DNA from: Xanthomonas sacchari | Lineage (GTDB): Bacteria; Pseudomonadota; Gammaproteobacteria; Xanthomonadales; Xanthomonadaceae | Length of the DNA: 64,000 bases | Assembly: GCF_040529065.1 (NCBI RefSeq) | Contig: NZ_CP132343.1 | Coordinates: forward strand, 1-64,000 | Reading direction: 5' to 3' | Shown: in pieces, positions 1-8,129 of the stretch | Numbering within the stretch: position 1 is the stretch's first letter | Layout: each line of letters opens with the position of its first letter | Position numbers and translations under genes: made by a program | The notes under the pieces: generated by a model | Databases searched by the model: none | The model's input: the letters and a program-made list of their open reading frames with translations, nothing else | What the model was told of the DNA's origin: nothing

Positions 1-344
1 GCCGGTCATGCGCGGACCATAGCACCGGGCATGGGCCTGGCCATGCTGCACCTGCGCGCGGCGGTGGCGCGGCGCGACCCCGGTCCTGCCGGGCAGCGAA
101 CGCAGCGCGCTGCCCGACGCGGGCCGCCACCGTCGGCGCCGCAGACAGGCACAGCGTCACGTTCCCCGCACCGGGCCGCGGACACCCAGCCACCCTCCCT
201 TCAGTTCGACCCGGCATCGCCGCTATTCATGCGCCGGCCCCGGGACCAGCGCGATGCGTGCGTCACACGGGCGCAGGCAACCTGCCTGCCCGTCCGCCGT
301 CACCCACCGTCGATCCCTCTTCCTTCCCCCACTCCCCCGATCCC
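1..344. other. upstream region of chemoreceptor, no gene seen
   Basis: GC-rich sequence without a convincing coding region. Open frames here are short and Arg/Pro-rich, typical of antisense or out-of-frame reading in very GC-rich DNA. It should hold the promoter and leader of the chemoreceptor that starts at 345, but I cannot point to clear promoter boxes. Confidence 0.4.
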
Positions 345-2453
345 ATGCACGTTCTTTCGCATCTGCGCATCGGCCAGCGCCTCGCGCTCGGCTTCCTCAC
401 CATCATCGTGCTGATGGTCCTGCTCACCGTGGTCGGCATCCAGCGCGTGCACAGCATCGACCGGCGGCTCACCGCGATCAACGAAGTCAACAGCGTCAAG
501 CAGCGCTACGCGATCAACTTCCGCGGCAGCGTGCACGACCGCGCCATCGCCCTGCGCGACGTGGTGCTGCTGGACGATGCGGCCAGCCGCCAGGCGACCG
601 AACAGACCATCGACAAGCTGGCCGGCGACTATGCGCGCGCCGCGCAGCCGCTCGACGCCCTGCTCGCCGCCTCCACCGACGCCCAGGAAAAGGCAATCCT
701 GCAGCGCATCCAGGGCATCGAGGCGCGCACCATGCCGCTGATCGCGCAGGTGCGGCAGCTGCGCGATGCCGGCGACACCGTGCAGGCGCAGGCGCTGCTG
801 CTGCAGCAGGCGCGCCCGGCGTTCGTCGACTGGCTGGCCAGCATCAACGCCTTCATCGACCTGCAGGAAGCCAAGAACCGCCAGGCCGCCAAGGAGGCGA
901 TGGCCACCGCGCGCGGCTTCGCCCTGCTGATGGTCGGCTGCACCGTGCTGGCGCTGCTGCTGGGCACGCTGATCGCCCTGCTGCTCACCCGCCGCGTGGT
1001 CCGCCCGCTGCGGCAGGCGCTGGGCCTGGCCGAGCGTATCGGTGCCGGCGACCTGAGCAGCCCGGACACCGCCACCACCCACGACGAAGCCGGGCAGTTG
1101 CTGCGCGCCATGCAGCAGATGCAGCGGCGCCTGCACGATGTGATTTCCGCACAGCGCGAGATGGCCGCGCGCCACGACGCCGGCGCCATCAGCTACCGCA
1201 TGGACGTGCAGCGCTTCCCCGGCGAGTACGGGCGCATGGTCGCCGACACCAATGCGCTGGTCGATGCGCACGTGCAGACCCAGCTGCGCATGACCGAGGT
1301 GATGGGCCGCTACGCCATCGGCGACCTCAGCCAGGACATCGCCCAGTACCCCGGCGAGAAGGCCGCGATCACCGCGGCGATGCGGCAGGTCAAGCAGAAC
1401 CTGCACGCGATCAACCTGCAGATCCACACCCTGGCCGAAGCCGCCTGCGCCGGCAACTTCGCCCACCGCGGCCAGCCGGAGCAGTTCGAGCACGCCTTCC
1501 GCACCATGGTCGAGAACCTCGACACCATGATGGCCACCGCCGACGCCAACCTGGCCAAGTTCTCTGATCTGCTGCGCTGCATCGCCGACGGCGACCTCAC
1601 CGTGCGCATGCGCGGCAACTTCCATGGCGTGTTCGCCGCCATGCGCGACGATGCCAACAGCACCGTGCACCGCCTCACCGATATCGTCGCGCACATCCAG
1701 CGCACCACCAACAGCATCGGCTTCGCCGCCGAGGACATCGCCAGCGGCAACCAGGAGCTGGCCAAGCGCAGCGAGCAGCAGGCGGCCAGCCTCGAAGAGA
1801 CCGCCGCCTCGATGGAGGAACTGACCTCCACCGTGAAGCAGAACGCCGTGCACGCCCAGCGCGCCAACCAGCTGGCGCTGGGCGCGGCCGGCGTGGCCAG
1901 CGAAGGGCGCGACGTGGTCGGCCAGGTGGTGGCGACCATGGACGGCATCCAGGCCGCCTCCCGGCGCATCGCCGACATCATCGCGGTGATCGACGGCATC
2001 GCCTTCCAGACCAACATCCTCGCCCTCAACGCCGCGGTGGAAGCCGCCCGCGCTGGCGAGCAGGGCAAGGGCTTCGCGGTGGTGGCCGCGGAGGTCGGCA
2101 CGCTCGCGCACCGTTCGGCCGGCGCGGCCAAGGAGATCAAGACCCTGATCGACGACTCGGTGCAGCGCGTGGCCCACGGCGCCACGCTGGTGCACCAGGC
2201 CGGCGCCACCATGGACCAGGTGGTGGCCAGCGTGCAGCACGTCACCGACCTGATGGGCCAGATCTCCGCCGCCTCGCACGAACAGGCCAACGGCATCGCC
2301 CAGGTCAACCAGACCATCGCGCGCATGGACGAGACCACCCAGCAGAACGTGGCGCTGGTGGAAGAAGCCAGCACCGCGGCGCGCTCGCTGGAGGAGCAGT
2401 CGGCGCAGCTCACCCAGGCGGTGGAAGTGTTCAAGGTCGGCGCCTACGTCTGA
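345..2453 (+). CDS. methyl-accepting chemotaxis protein with multiple HAMP-like repeats
   Basis: A 702-residue transmembrane chemoreceptor that should pass a periplasmic signal to CheA/CheW. TM1 is near residues 13-33 and TM2 near 191-215, enclosing a small four-helix-type sensor. A HAMP domain follows. Residues ~270-440 contain further HAMP-like blocks, visible as repeated GDLS, GNFAHR and GDLTVRMRG motifs, so this looks like a poly-HAMP receptor. The signalling hairpin tip ([20 protein letters not shown]) is near residues 551-570. The C-terminus has no NWETF-type pentapeptide. I chose ATG 345 because the protein then begins with the short basic segment and TM1; upstream in-frame ATGs give only Arg/Pro-rich sequence. 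The receptor at 51714-53876 has the same architecture, so the two are paralogues. The ligand is unknown. Confidence 0.93.
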   Translation: MHVLSHLRIGQRLALGFLTIIVLMVLLTVVGIQRVHSIDRRLTAINEVNSVKQRYAINFRGSVHDRAIALRDVVLLDDAASRQATEQTIDKLAGDYARAAQPLDALLAASTDAQEKAILQRIQGIEARTMPLIAQVRQLRDAGDTVQAQALLLQQARPAFVDWLASINAFIDLQEAKNRQAAKEAMATARGFALLMVGCTVLALLLGTLIALLLTRRVVRPLRQALGLAERIGAGDLSSPDTATTHDEAGQLLRAMQQMQRRLHDVISAQREMAARHDAGAISYRMDVQRFPGEYGRMVADTNALVDAHVQTQLRMTEVMGRYAIGDLSQDIAQYPGEKAAITAAMRQVKQNLHAINLQIHTLAEAACAGNFAHRGQPEQFEHAFRTMVENLDTMMATADANLAKFSDLLRCIADGDLTVRMRGNFHGVFAAMRDDANSTVHRLTDIVAHIQRTTNSIGFAAEDIASGNQELAKRSEQQAASLEETAASMEELTSTVKQNAVHAQRANQLALGAAGVASEGRDVVGQVVATMDGIQAASRRIADIIAVIDGIAFQTNILALNAAVEAARAGEQGKGFAVVAAEVGTLAHRSAGAAKEIKTLIDDSVQRVAHGATLVHQAGATMDQVVASVQHVTDLMGQISAASHEQANGIAQVNQTIARMDETTQQNVALVEEASTAARSLEEQSAQLTQAVEVFKVGAYV

Positions 2454-2660
2454 CCACGCGCGGGCGGCCGCGCCGTCCGCCCAGGTGGCGACGCGCGGTT
2501 GGCCGCCCCCAGCGCGTGAACGCCAGGTGTCGGGCGATGCCGGCCATCGCATCGGTTGCCATGGCCGGCGCCGGCGCAAGCGGTACGATGGCGGCCTCCC
2601 ACGTTCGCCCCCTCCCCGGAACCGCATGAAGGCTGGCCTCCCCGACGCCGCCGCGACGGC

Positions 2661-3566
2661 ATGAGCCGCGCGTCGCACCGCGCGCGCGCCGCGGCCGAGA
2701 CCCGCAGCGAACGCTGGCAGCGCTGGATCGCCTGGCTGCTCAGCGCGCTGCTGCATGTGCTGATGGCGCTCGCCCTGCTGTACGCGGCCAAGCCCACCAT
2801 GTCCACCCCGCAGGGCGCTGCCGGCGGCAGCCGGATCCGCGTGGACTTCCTCGGCGACAGCGACAAGCCGGTGAAGCCGCTTCCGCCCAAGCCCAGCCCG
2901 CCGCCGGCGTCCGCCGCACCCAAGCGCACGCGGGCCACCACCACCGTGCAATCCACCCTGGTCGCGCAGTCCGACGACCCGGTGCCGCCGCCCGATCGCA
3001 CCGACACGCCGAAAGCGGCGGACACGCCCGCGCCCGCCCCGATGCCACAGCCGCGTCCGGCACCGCCGGCACCCACCCCACCCGCAGACGCTCCGGCGCC
3101 GAGCCCGGCGCAGACCGCCGACAGCAATCCGCCGCCGCCGACCGAGCGGCGCCCGCAGACCTGGACCGGGCGCCCGCCCGGCGCGCTCGACACCGACACC
3201 GCGCCGGACAACAGCGGCCTGGCCGCCGGCCCCGGCAGCCGCGGCAACCGCCACGACATGGACGCGGCCCAGCCCAGCCTCGAAGTCGGCGGCTACCTGG
3301 TCTATTACGACCTGGGCAGCGAGAGCCAGCTGCGCACCTGGCAGCAACAGGGCATGAAAGAGATGTTCATCCTGCTGCCCGGCACTCAGTACCGCATGGT
3401 CTGCCCACTGGAGATCGCGCTCACCCGCGGCTCCGGCAAGTGCCGCGCCCTGCCGCCGGACTCGCCGGAATTGAAGGACATCGGCGATGCCCGCCAGGTC
3501 ATCACCATGCTGCAGGTCTACCACCAGGGCGAACTGGTCTGGCGCGGACCGGGACCGTATCGCTGA
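2661..3566 (+). CDS. TonB-like proline-rich inner-membrane protein, function unknown
   Basis: A 301-residue protein built like TonB/TolA. A basic cytoplasmic N-terminus (~30 residues) is followed by one membrane helix (LLSALLHVLMALALLYA, ~residues 30-47). A long Pro/Ala-rich linker (~70-170) comes next, then a compact folded C-terminal domain (~205-301) beginning SLEVGGYLVYYDLGSESQL. The C-terminal domain does not look like a classical TonB CTD, so energy transduction is only suggested by architecture. No ExbB or ExbD lies beside it. The in-frame ATG at 2556 would add only Arg/Pro-rich sequence, so 2661 is preferred. It lies ~210 bp after the chemoreceptor and is probably transcribed separately. 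Confidence 0.7.
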   Translation: MSRASHRARAAAETRSERWQRWIAWLLSALLHVLMALALLYAAKPTMSTPQGAAGGSRIRVDFLGDSDKPVKPLPPKPSPPPASAAPKRTRATTTVQSTLVAQSDDPVPPPDRTDTPKAADTPAPAPMPQPRPAPPAPTPPADAPAPSPAQTADSNPPPPTERRPQTWTGRPPGALDTDTAPDNSGLAAGPGSRGNRHDMDAAQPSLEVGGYLVYYDLGSESQLRTWQQQGMKEMFILLPGTQYRMVCPLEIALTRGSGKCRALPPDSPELKDIGDARQVITMLQVYHQGELVWRGPGPYR

Positions 3567-3607
3567 GTTGCTGTGAGTGGGCGATTGATGCGTCCAATTT
3601 CACTGCA

Positions 3608-4019
3608 GTCGGGACTGAAGTCCCTCCCACAAGGAGCGACCACCTGTCAGCAGTCCCGGCAGCACTGACATCGCGAACAAGCAGCTTGCCCCTAGGAGCG
3701 GCCTCAGCCGCGACGCCTGAAGCCTCGGGCGTAGCCGACATCACTGCCGTCGGGACTGAAGGACACCTTCAATAATGCGTTATTGCCACGGCTCGGCATG
3801 ATGTCTTGTCTCGATTGTAGGAGCGGCTTCAGCCGCGACGGGCATTCCCGGTAAAGCCCGTCGCGGCTGAAGCCGCTCCTACCAATGGGCCTGGTCGTTG
3901 TTAGAGGTGCCATGAAGTCCCTCCCACAACGAGCTACCCGTCTTCAGCACTGCCGCCAGCGCTAGCTTGAACCAGACACCAAGCGATGCGCGGTCTGTAG
4001 GGGCGATTTCAACCGCGAC
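3608..4019. repeat. cluster of two dispersed repeat families in the 3567-4209 intergenic region
   Basis: This 640-bp gene-free stretch is mostly repeats. A family reading GTCGGGACTGAAGTCCCTCC (dyad GGGACTgaAGTCCC) is at 3608-3640, with decayed copies near 3749 and 3909. A second family reading TAGGAGCGGCCTCAGCCGCG is at 3693-3714, with a full inverted pair at 3817-3882 and a degenerate copy at ~3995-4019. Both families recur elsewhere in the window. No coding sequence is credible here. The promoter of the gene at 4210 should lie at the right edge. Confidence 0.8.
3817..3882. repeat. REP-type inverted pair (BIME-like)
   Basis: Two copies of the GTAGGAGCGGCTTCAGCCGC unit face each other across a short centre. 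They form a ~66-bp near-perfect dyad with arms longer than 23 bp, and each arm has its own internal GCGGCT/AGCCGC dyad. The same arrangement recurs at 35425-35490, 42972-43037 and 50676-50739. Single units sit at 18414-18436 and 37194-37216. Confidence 0.88.
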
Positions 4020-4209
4020 CTTGGCGATGCGAAGCGAAGCCTGCACAGCGCCCCGCGCTCGAAGCAGCCACCACCCCGCGCCCTCACGCCCGCTTTGCAT
4101 TCGTCGCAGGCGCGGTTGCTAGAGTCTGCCCGCGCTGCCGTGGCCGCCTGTCCCTGCTTTGCATGGACCGCCCGGTTCGGCGTCTTTCCTCCATTGAAGG
4201 AGTCTCGAC

Positions 4210-4665
4210 ATGCCCTGGAAATCCCCCCTCGCAACGCTCGCCCTCGCCGCCGTCGCCCTGCCCGCGCTGGCCCAGTCCGACCGGCAGGTGGTCGAGGACA
4301 TGCTGACCCGCTCGGCCAACGTCTGCCCCGGTCACAGCACCGAGCGCACGTCCCCCACGGTGAAGGCCGTGCCGGTGGGCGCGCTGCGGGTGATGCTCGA
4401 CCGCGGCCTGGTGATGTGCCCCGACCGGCGCCTGGACGCCACCGCCCCGGCCGTGTTCTACGGCAGGCTCGGCGTGTTCGCCTGGAACCCCGAGGTCGCC
4501 GCCGGCTCCAGCGTGATCGTCAAGCAGATCGACGCGATGACCCGCAAGGACGAATACCCGTCCGAAACCCTGGTGTGGGACGCCAAGGGGACCGCGCTGA
4601 AGCAGCAGACGGTGCCCGCGTTCGAACCCAAGCCCGGCGCTACCGTGCTGTATCAGGTACGTTGA
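4210..4665 (+). CDS. small secreted protein, function unknown
   Basis: A 151-residue protein with a clear signal peptide (hydrophobic core ATLALAAVALPALAQ, cleavage predicted after AQS-type residues near 21-23). The mature part has two cysteines (VCPGH and VMCPD) that could form a disulfide in the periplasm. I do not recognise the family. The start is preceded by TTGAAGGAGTCTCGAC, a good Shine-Dalgarno with suitable spacing. A strong terminator follows at 4707, so it is probably monocistronic. Confidence 0.75.
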   Translation: MPWKSPLATLALAAVALPALAQSDRQVVEDMLTRSANVCPGHSTERTSPTVKAVPVGALRVMLDRGLVMCPDRRLDATAPAVFYGRLGVFAWNPEVAAGSSVIVKQIDAMTRKDEYPSETLVWDAKGTALKQQTVPAFEPKPGATVLYQVR

Positions 4666-4706
4666 GGCCCTGCAGCTGGTCCGTGCGTGCACGGGCCGGC
4701 GATGAA

Positions 4707-4747
4707 GCCGGTGCGGCCCAATGGGCCCGCCGGCTTTTTTTGTGCCG
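4707..4747 (+). terminator. Rho-independent terminator
   Basis: A GC-rich stem (GCCGG...GGCCC-aat-GGGCC...CCGGC) is followed directly by seven T residues, ~40 bp after the stop of the secreted-protein gene. Confidence 0.85.
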
Positions 4748-5302
4748 CATGACGGCCGCATATCGCCGCAGCGCGCCGGCCGTGCTGCCGGCGCAGCGAT
4801 CGATCTCGCTATCGCGAAAGCAGCCGTGTTGCGCCATGTCGTACAGAGCCAGCGAACTGTCCTGCTCGTGTCCTGCCGCCGTCCAAGCCCTTCTCGACAC
4901 CGCACGTCGCGCGACAATATCCCCGATTATCTCGCGCCAGTTTCCGATTATAGTTAAAACCAAGATTATTAAATTCTGAAACACCGTGTGCGCGAATCGT
5001 AGACAATTGTGGCCACACCGACCTCGCTTGCGCACAACATCCGCATTCGGCCGAATTCGCGCGAAAACCAGCGGATGTTTCATCATTTCCTCAACGTCAC
5101 TGTGGCGCATCGCACGCCATCGCCTCGACATGTGACCGGATTTTCCTGCACCACATGTCGATTCCTGCGAGCGAATGCCACGCGAATCAATACCGTGGAT
5201 AAACATTACCTCGTTGTGTCGCAAAAATAATGCAGACGACATAGTAGCGTCTGCGCCCTCCCCCACCCCCGGGCGACCGGGATTCGACACGAGGATGTTT
5301 CC
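4748..5302. other. AT-richer upstream region of the secreted lipase
   Basis: This ~550-bp stretch has no credible gene and is visibly AT-richer than the rest of the window, especially 4915-5230 (for example GATTATAGTTAAAACC and AGATTATTAAATTC). It holds the perfect palindrome TGTGGCCACA at 5009-5018 and the 37-bp dyad at 5125-5161. The composition and dyads suggest either a long regulated promoter region or DNA of foreign origin. Confidence 0.5.
5125..5161. promoter_or_regulatory. 10-bp perfect inverted repeat, candidate operator or hairpin upstream of lipase
   Basis: TCGACATGTG at 5125-5134 and its exact reverse complement CACATGTCGA at 5152-5161 are separated by 17 bp. The dyad lies ~140 bp before the lipase start. 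It could be a two-half-site operator (half-site centres ~27 bp apart) or an mRNA stem-loop. No regulator is identified. Confidence 0.5.
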
Positions 5303-6565
5303 ATGGCCACACAGCGGAATCGGCTGGCGCTGCGCGCACTTTCCCTCATTGGCATCGCGGGCGCGTCGTTGCCCATCGCCGCCACGGCGGCGCCGGCGCG
5401 CGGCACCGTGCTCAACAGCAATGTCCTGACCAGCTATACCCGCCAGGCGATCGGCACGCTGCTGGCCAACGACCAATCTCCCGACCAGGCCAAGTGCGAC
5501 GTGCGCGTGGCCGAGTTCACCTACGCCACCATCGGCGTCGAGGGCGAACCCACCACCGCCTCGGCCGCGCTGCTGGTGCCGGGCGGCAGCCAATGCCCCG
5601 GTCCGTTCCCGCTGGTGAGCTACAGCCAGGGCACCGAGTCTCAGCGCCGCGCCGAGCAGGCCAAGGAGATCCGCGACGCCAAGGGCGACGACACCATGGT
5701 CACCCACCTCGCCACCCAGGGCTACGTGGTGGTGAGCAGCGACTACCTCGGCATCGGCCAGTCCACCTACGCGTTCCACCCCTACCTGCACGCCGCGTCC
5801 GAGGCCAGTTCCACCATCGATGCGATGCGCGCCGCGCGCCAGGTGCTGCAGCGGCTCAACACCCCGCTGTCGGGCAAGGTCATGCTGACCGGCTACTCGC
5901 AGGGCGGGCATGCCGCCATGGCCACCCAGCGCGAGATCGAGGCGCACCTGTCCAACGAGTTCAACCTGGTCGCCAGCGCGCCGATCTCCGGCCCGTACGC
6001 GCTCAGCCAGACCTTCCGCGACAGCTGGAGCGGCCGCAACGCTGTAGGCGAAAACACCTTCGGCATCGTGCTGGCCAGCTACGCCATCGTCGGCATGCAG
6101 CACACCTACAAGAACATTTATCTGGATCCGTCGCAGGTGTTCCAGGATCCGTGGGCCAAGCAGGTGGAGAAGTTGTTCCCCGGCAACCAGAGCCTGACCG
6201 ACCTGGTGCTCGGCGACACCCTGCCGGGCGTGGATAAGATCCGCCAGTACTTCCAGCCCGGCTTCTACAAGGACTTCGCCAGCAACGCCAACGACCCGTT
6301 CCTGCGTGACCTGGAGCGCAACGACCTGCTCGACTGGGCGCCGCGCACCCCGACCCTGCTGTGCGGCTCGGACAACGACGCCACCGTGCCGCTGAAGAAC
6401 GCCACCACCGCCATCGCCGCGTTCAAGGCGCGCGGCAGCCACCAGGCGACCGTGCTCGACCTGGGCACTGGCAAGCCCAGCGACAACAGCGCGCTGGAGC
6501 ATCTTTTCACCCAAGAGGCCTGCACTATCGCCGTGCGCCAGCAACTGTTCGACACGCTTCGCTGA
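5303..6565 (+). CDS. secreted lipase/esterase, LipA/LesA-like
   Basis: A 420-residue alpha/beta hydrolase with an N-terminal signal peptide (~residues 1-30, ending IAATAAPA), so it is probably a type II secretion substrate. The nucleophile elbow GYSQG is at 197-201 (Ser199). Candidate acid residues are Asp357/Asp359 in CGSDNDATVP, and His400 lies in ALEHLF, giving the expected Ser-Asp-His order. Architecture and length match the LipA/LesA secreted lipases of Xanthomonas, which act on plant cell-wall material or acyl esters; that role is family knowledge, not shown here. A terminator follows at 6633. The upstream region is unusually AT-rich and carries a long dyad. Confidence 0.88.
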   Translation: MATQRNRLALRALSLIGIAGASLPIAATAAPARGTVLNSNVLTSYTRQAIGTLLANDQSPDQAKCDVRVAEFTYATIGVEGEPTTASAALLVPGGSQCPGPFPLVSYSQGTESQRRAEQAKEIRDAKGDDTMVTHLATQGYVVVSSDYLGIGQSTYAFHPYLHAASEASSTIDAMRAARQVLQRLNTPLSGKVMLTGYSQGGHAAMATQREIEAHLSNEFNLVASAPISGPYALSQTFRDSWSGRNAVGENTFGIVLASYAIVGMQHTYKNIYLDPSQVFQDPWAKQVEKLFPGNQSLTDLVLGDTLPGVDKIRQYFQPGFYKDFASNANDPFLRDLERNDLLDWAPRTPTLLCGSDNDATVPLKNATTAIAAFKARGSHQATVLDLGTGKPSDNSALEHLFTQEACTIAVRQQLFDTLR

Positions 6566-6632
6566 GGTCGCGGCGGACGACAACGCAGGCGCACTCCTCC
6601 CCCGGCGCCTGCGATCGTCCGTCCCGCTGGCT

Positions 6633-6665
6633 GCCACGCCTGGGCGCAGGCGTGGCGGCGTTTTT
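6633..6665 (+). terminator. Rho-independent terminator of lipase gene
   Basis: GCCACGCC and GGCGTGGC form an 8-bp perfect stem with an 8-nt loop, followed by GGCG and TTTTT. Confidence 0.85.
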
Positions 6666-6868
6666 CTATGTGATGCGAGCGGCGCACGTGCCAGCGTCTC
6701 ACGGCGAGGTTGGCGGCGGCGATGACGGCGCGTTGTGCGTCGCGACGCCGCGGCGGAGACGCCGACGCTGTGGCCACAACCGACTCAGACATCCGCATGA
6801 CCGCAGATCGGCGAGGCAATGCCGGCACCTGAGTCGCAGGCCCGCGCATCGTCACGCACGCCCGGCCA

Positions 6869-7570
6869 TCACCCCGCGCCGAGACCGGCGCCACGCGGCA
6901 ACATCGGCACCTGCTTGCGACGATCCCGCACATCGGCGATCGCCCGGCCCACGCCATACACCGACAACGGCACCACCCAACTCGCCCACAGCAGCAGCGC
7001 GATCAAGCCCGGCGACAGCGTCATGCCCAGGCCGATCGTCGACGGCAATGACACCCGGAACACCACCGGCGCCAGCGTCGCCAGATAAGCGCGGACCATC
7101 CAGCGCTGATGCCGCAGCACCTGCCCGCGCCAGATCGCCACCAGCCCCACCGATCCGGTCACCAGCCACGCCAGCGCCGTCGCCGCGAACGCCACCCGGA
7201 TCGACGGTGGCGCCGGCGAGGTCGCGATCAGGCCGACTGCCCCGACCATCGCCACCACCATCCCTGCGAAATACACCCGCCCCACCCAACGATGCAGCCG
7301 CGGCCAACGCCGCAACCGCTGCGTCGCGAACTGCAGCGCCCCAAGCAACAGGCCAACCGCCCCGCCACCGAGATGGCACCACAGCCACCCGCGGCGGGTC
7401 ATGAACATGGCGTATGCAGGTGAATCTAGCGCCGCATACTTCAAGTAAACGTGGCGGACGAACTCGGCCGAAACCGCGGCCAGCGCGAGCCACAACAATG
7501 CCCACGCCACGCGCGTCACAGGCCTGCGTCGGCGCAGTTCGACACCCTCGCGTATCGGATCGACCCGCAT
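6869..7570 (-). CDS. DUF2306-type integral membrane protein
   Basis: A 233-residue polytopic protein with about six hydrophobic segments: a first helix after a basic N-terminus (RVAWALLWLALAAVSAEFV), then helices near residues 68-80, 98-118, 125-148, 160-180 and 190-210. HRWVGRVYF and HQRWMVRAYLA carry the conserved His/Arg pattern I associate with DUF2306 proteins. Biochemical function is unknown. It is a solitary minus-strand gene that starts ~75 bp from the divergent gene at 7646. The 300 bp downstream to the lipase terminator contains nothing I recognise. Confidence 0.75.
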   Translation of the reverse strand: MRVDPIREGVELRRRRPVTRVAWALLWLALAAVSAEFVRHVYLKYAALDSPAYAMFMTRRGWLWCHLGGGAVGLLLGALQFATQRLRRWPRLHRWVGRVYFAGMVVAMVGAVGLIATSPAPPSIRVAFAATALAWLVTGSVGLVAIWRGQVLRHQRWMVRAYLATLAPVVFRVSLPSTIGLGMTLSPGLIALLLWASWVVPLSVYGVGRAIADVRDRRKQVPMLPRGAGLGAG

Positions 7571-7645
7571 GTCCGGCTCCCTCGGCTAGTCCGCTCTGGG
7601 GATGAAAACGCTAGCATGCCAACTACACTTTTTCTTGAGCTAGCC

Positions 7646-8101
7646 ATGAAGGCAACGAAAGTCCATCTCGCCCTGCTTGCCTTGCTCGTTTCGGGGGTCG
7701 CTGGCGCCTCCGAAAGAAGCGACCGTCCCGATTTGTCGCGCCTATTGTCCGATTCTGCGGATTTTTGCGAGAAAACTGGCAGTTTAGACAGGTCGTGCAT
7801 CGATAGGCTGGACTATTACTTCGGAGTGATTTATGAGATGGACGAAACCGATTTGTCGACCAAGATCGATGAGCGCGCGATATTGGACATCGCGGAACTG
7901 CTGAAGAGCGACTACCCAAAGCTGTTCAGAGCGGCACGGATTCTTGGCGCGATGGGAAAGCGGGCAACGGTAGCGTTGCCGAGTTTGCGAGCTGCAGAAG
8001 CCGAGGCTGGCGTCGCGAGAGATCTAGACAGCTTGATCGGCAGCGAAGCACTTCAAAAGTCTCTCAGACTTGATGTACAGCGGATAGAAGGCAAGCGTTG
8101 A
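7646..8101 (+). CDS. small exported protein, function unknown
   Basis: 151 residues starting with a signal peptide (MKATKVHLALLALLVSGVAGA). The mature part is largely helical and charged, with a Cys pair (DFCEKTG and RSCIDR). An alternative ATG at 7616 would add ten residues before the signal peptide. Local GC is clearly lower than in the neighbours (TTGTCGCGCCTATTGTCC-type stretches), which may mean recent acquisition. It is convergent with the J-domain gene. Confidence 0.6.
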   Translation: MKATKVHLALLALLVSGVAGASERSDRPDLSRLLSDSADFCEKTGSLDRSCIDRLDYYFGVIYEMDETDLSTKIDERAILDIAELLKSDYPKLFRAARILGAMGKRATVALPSLRAAEAEAGVARDLDSLIGSEALQKSLRLDVQRIEGKR

Positions 8102-8129
8102 CTGCCCATATGCCGTGTGAATCCAGCAC

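Noticed and set aside
300-3524. A >1000-codon open frame antisense to the chemoreceptor and TonB-like gene
   Set aside because: It is a by-product of extreme third-position GC in the plus-strand genes. Its translation is Gly/Ala/Arg/His-rich without domains, while the plus strand encodes a complete chemoreceptor.
4640-6637. Long minus-strand frame opposite the lipase
   Set aside because: It is antisense to a gene with a complete signal peptide and catalytic triad, and it shows no domain of its own.
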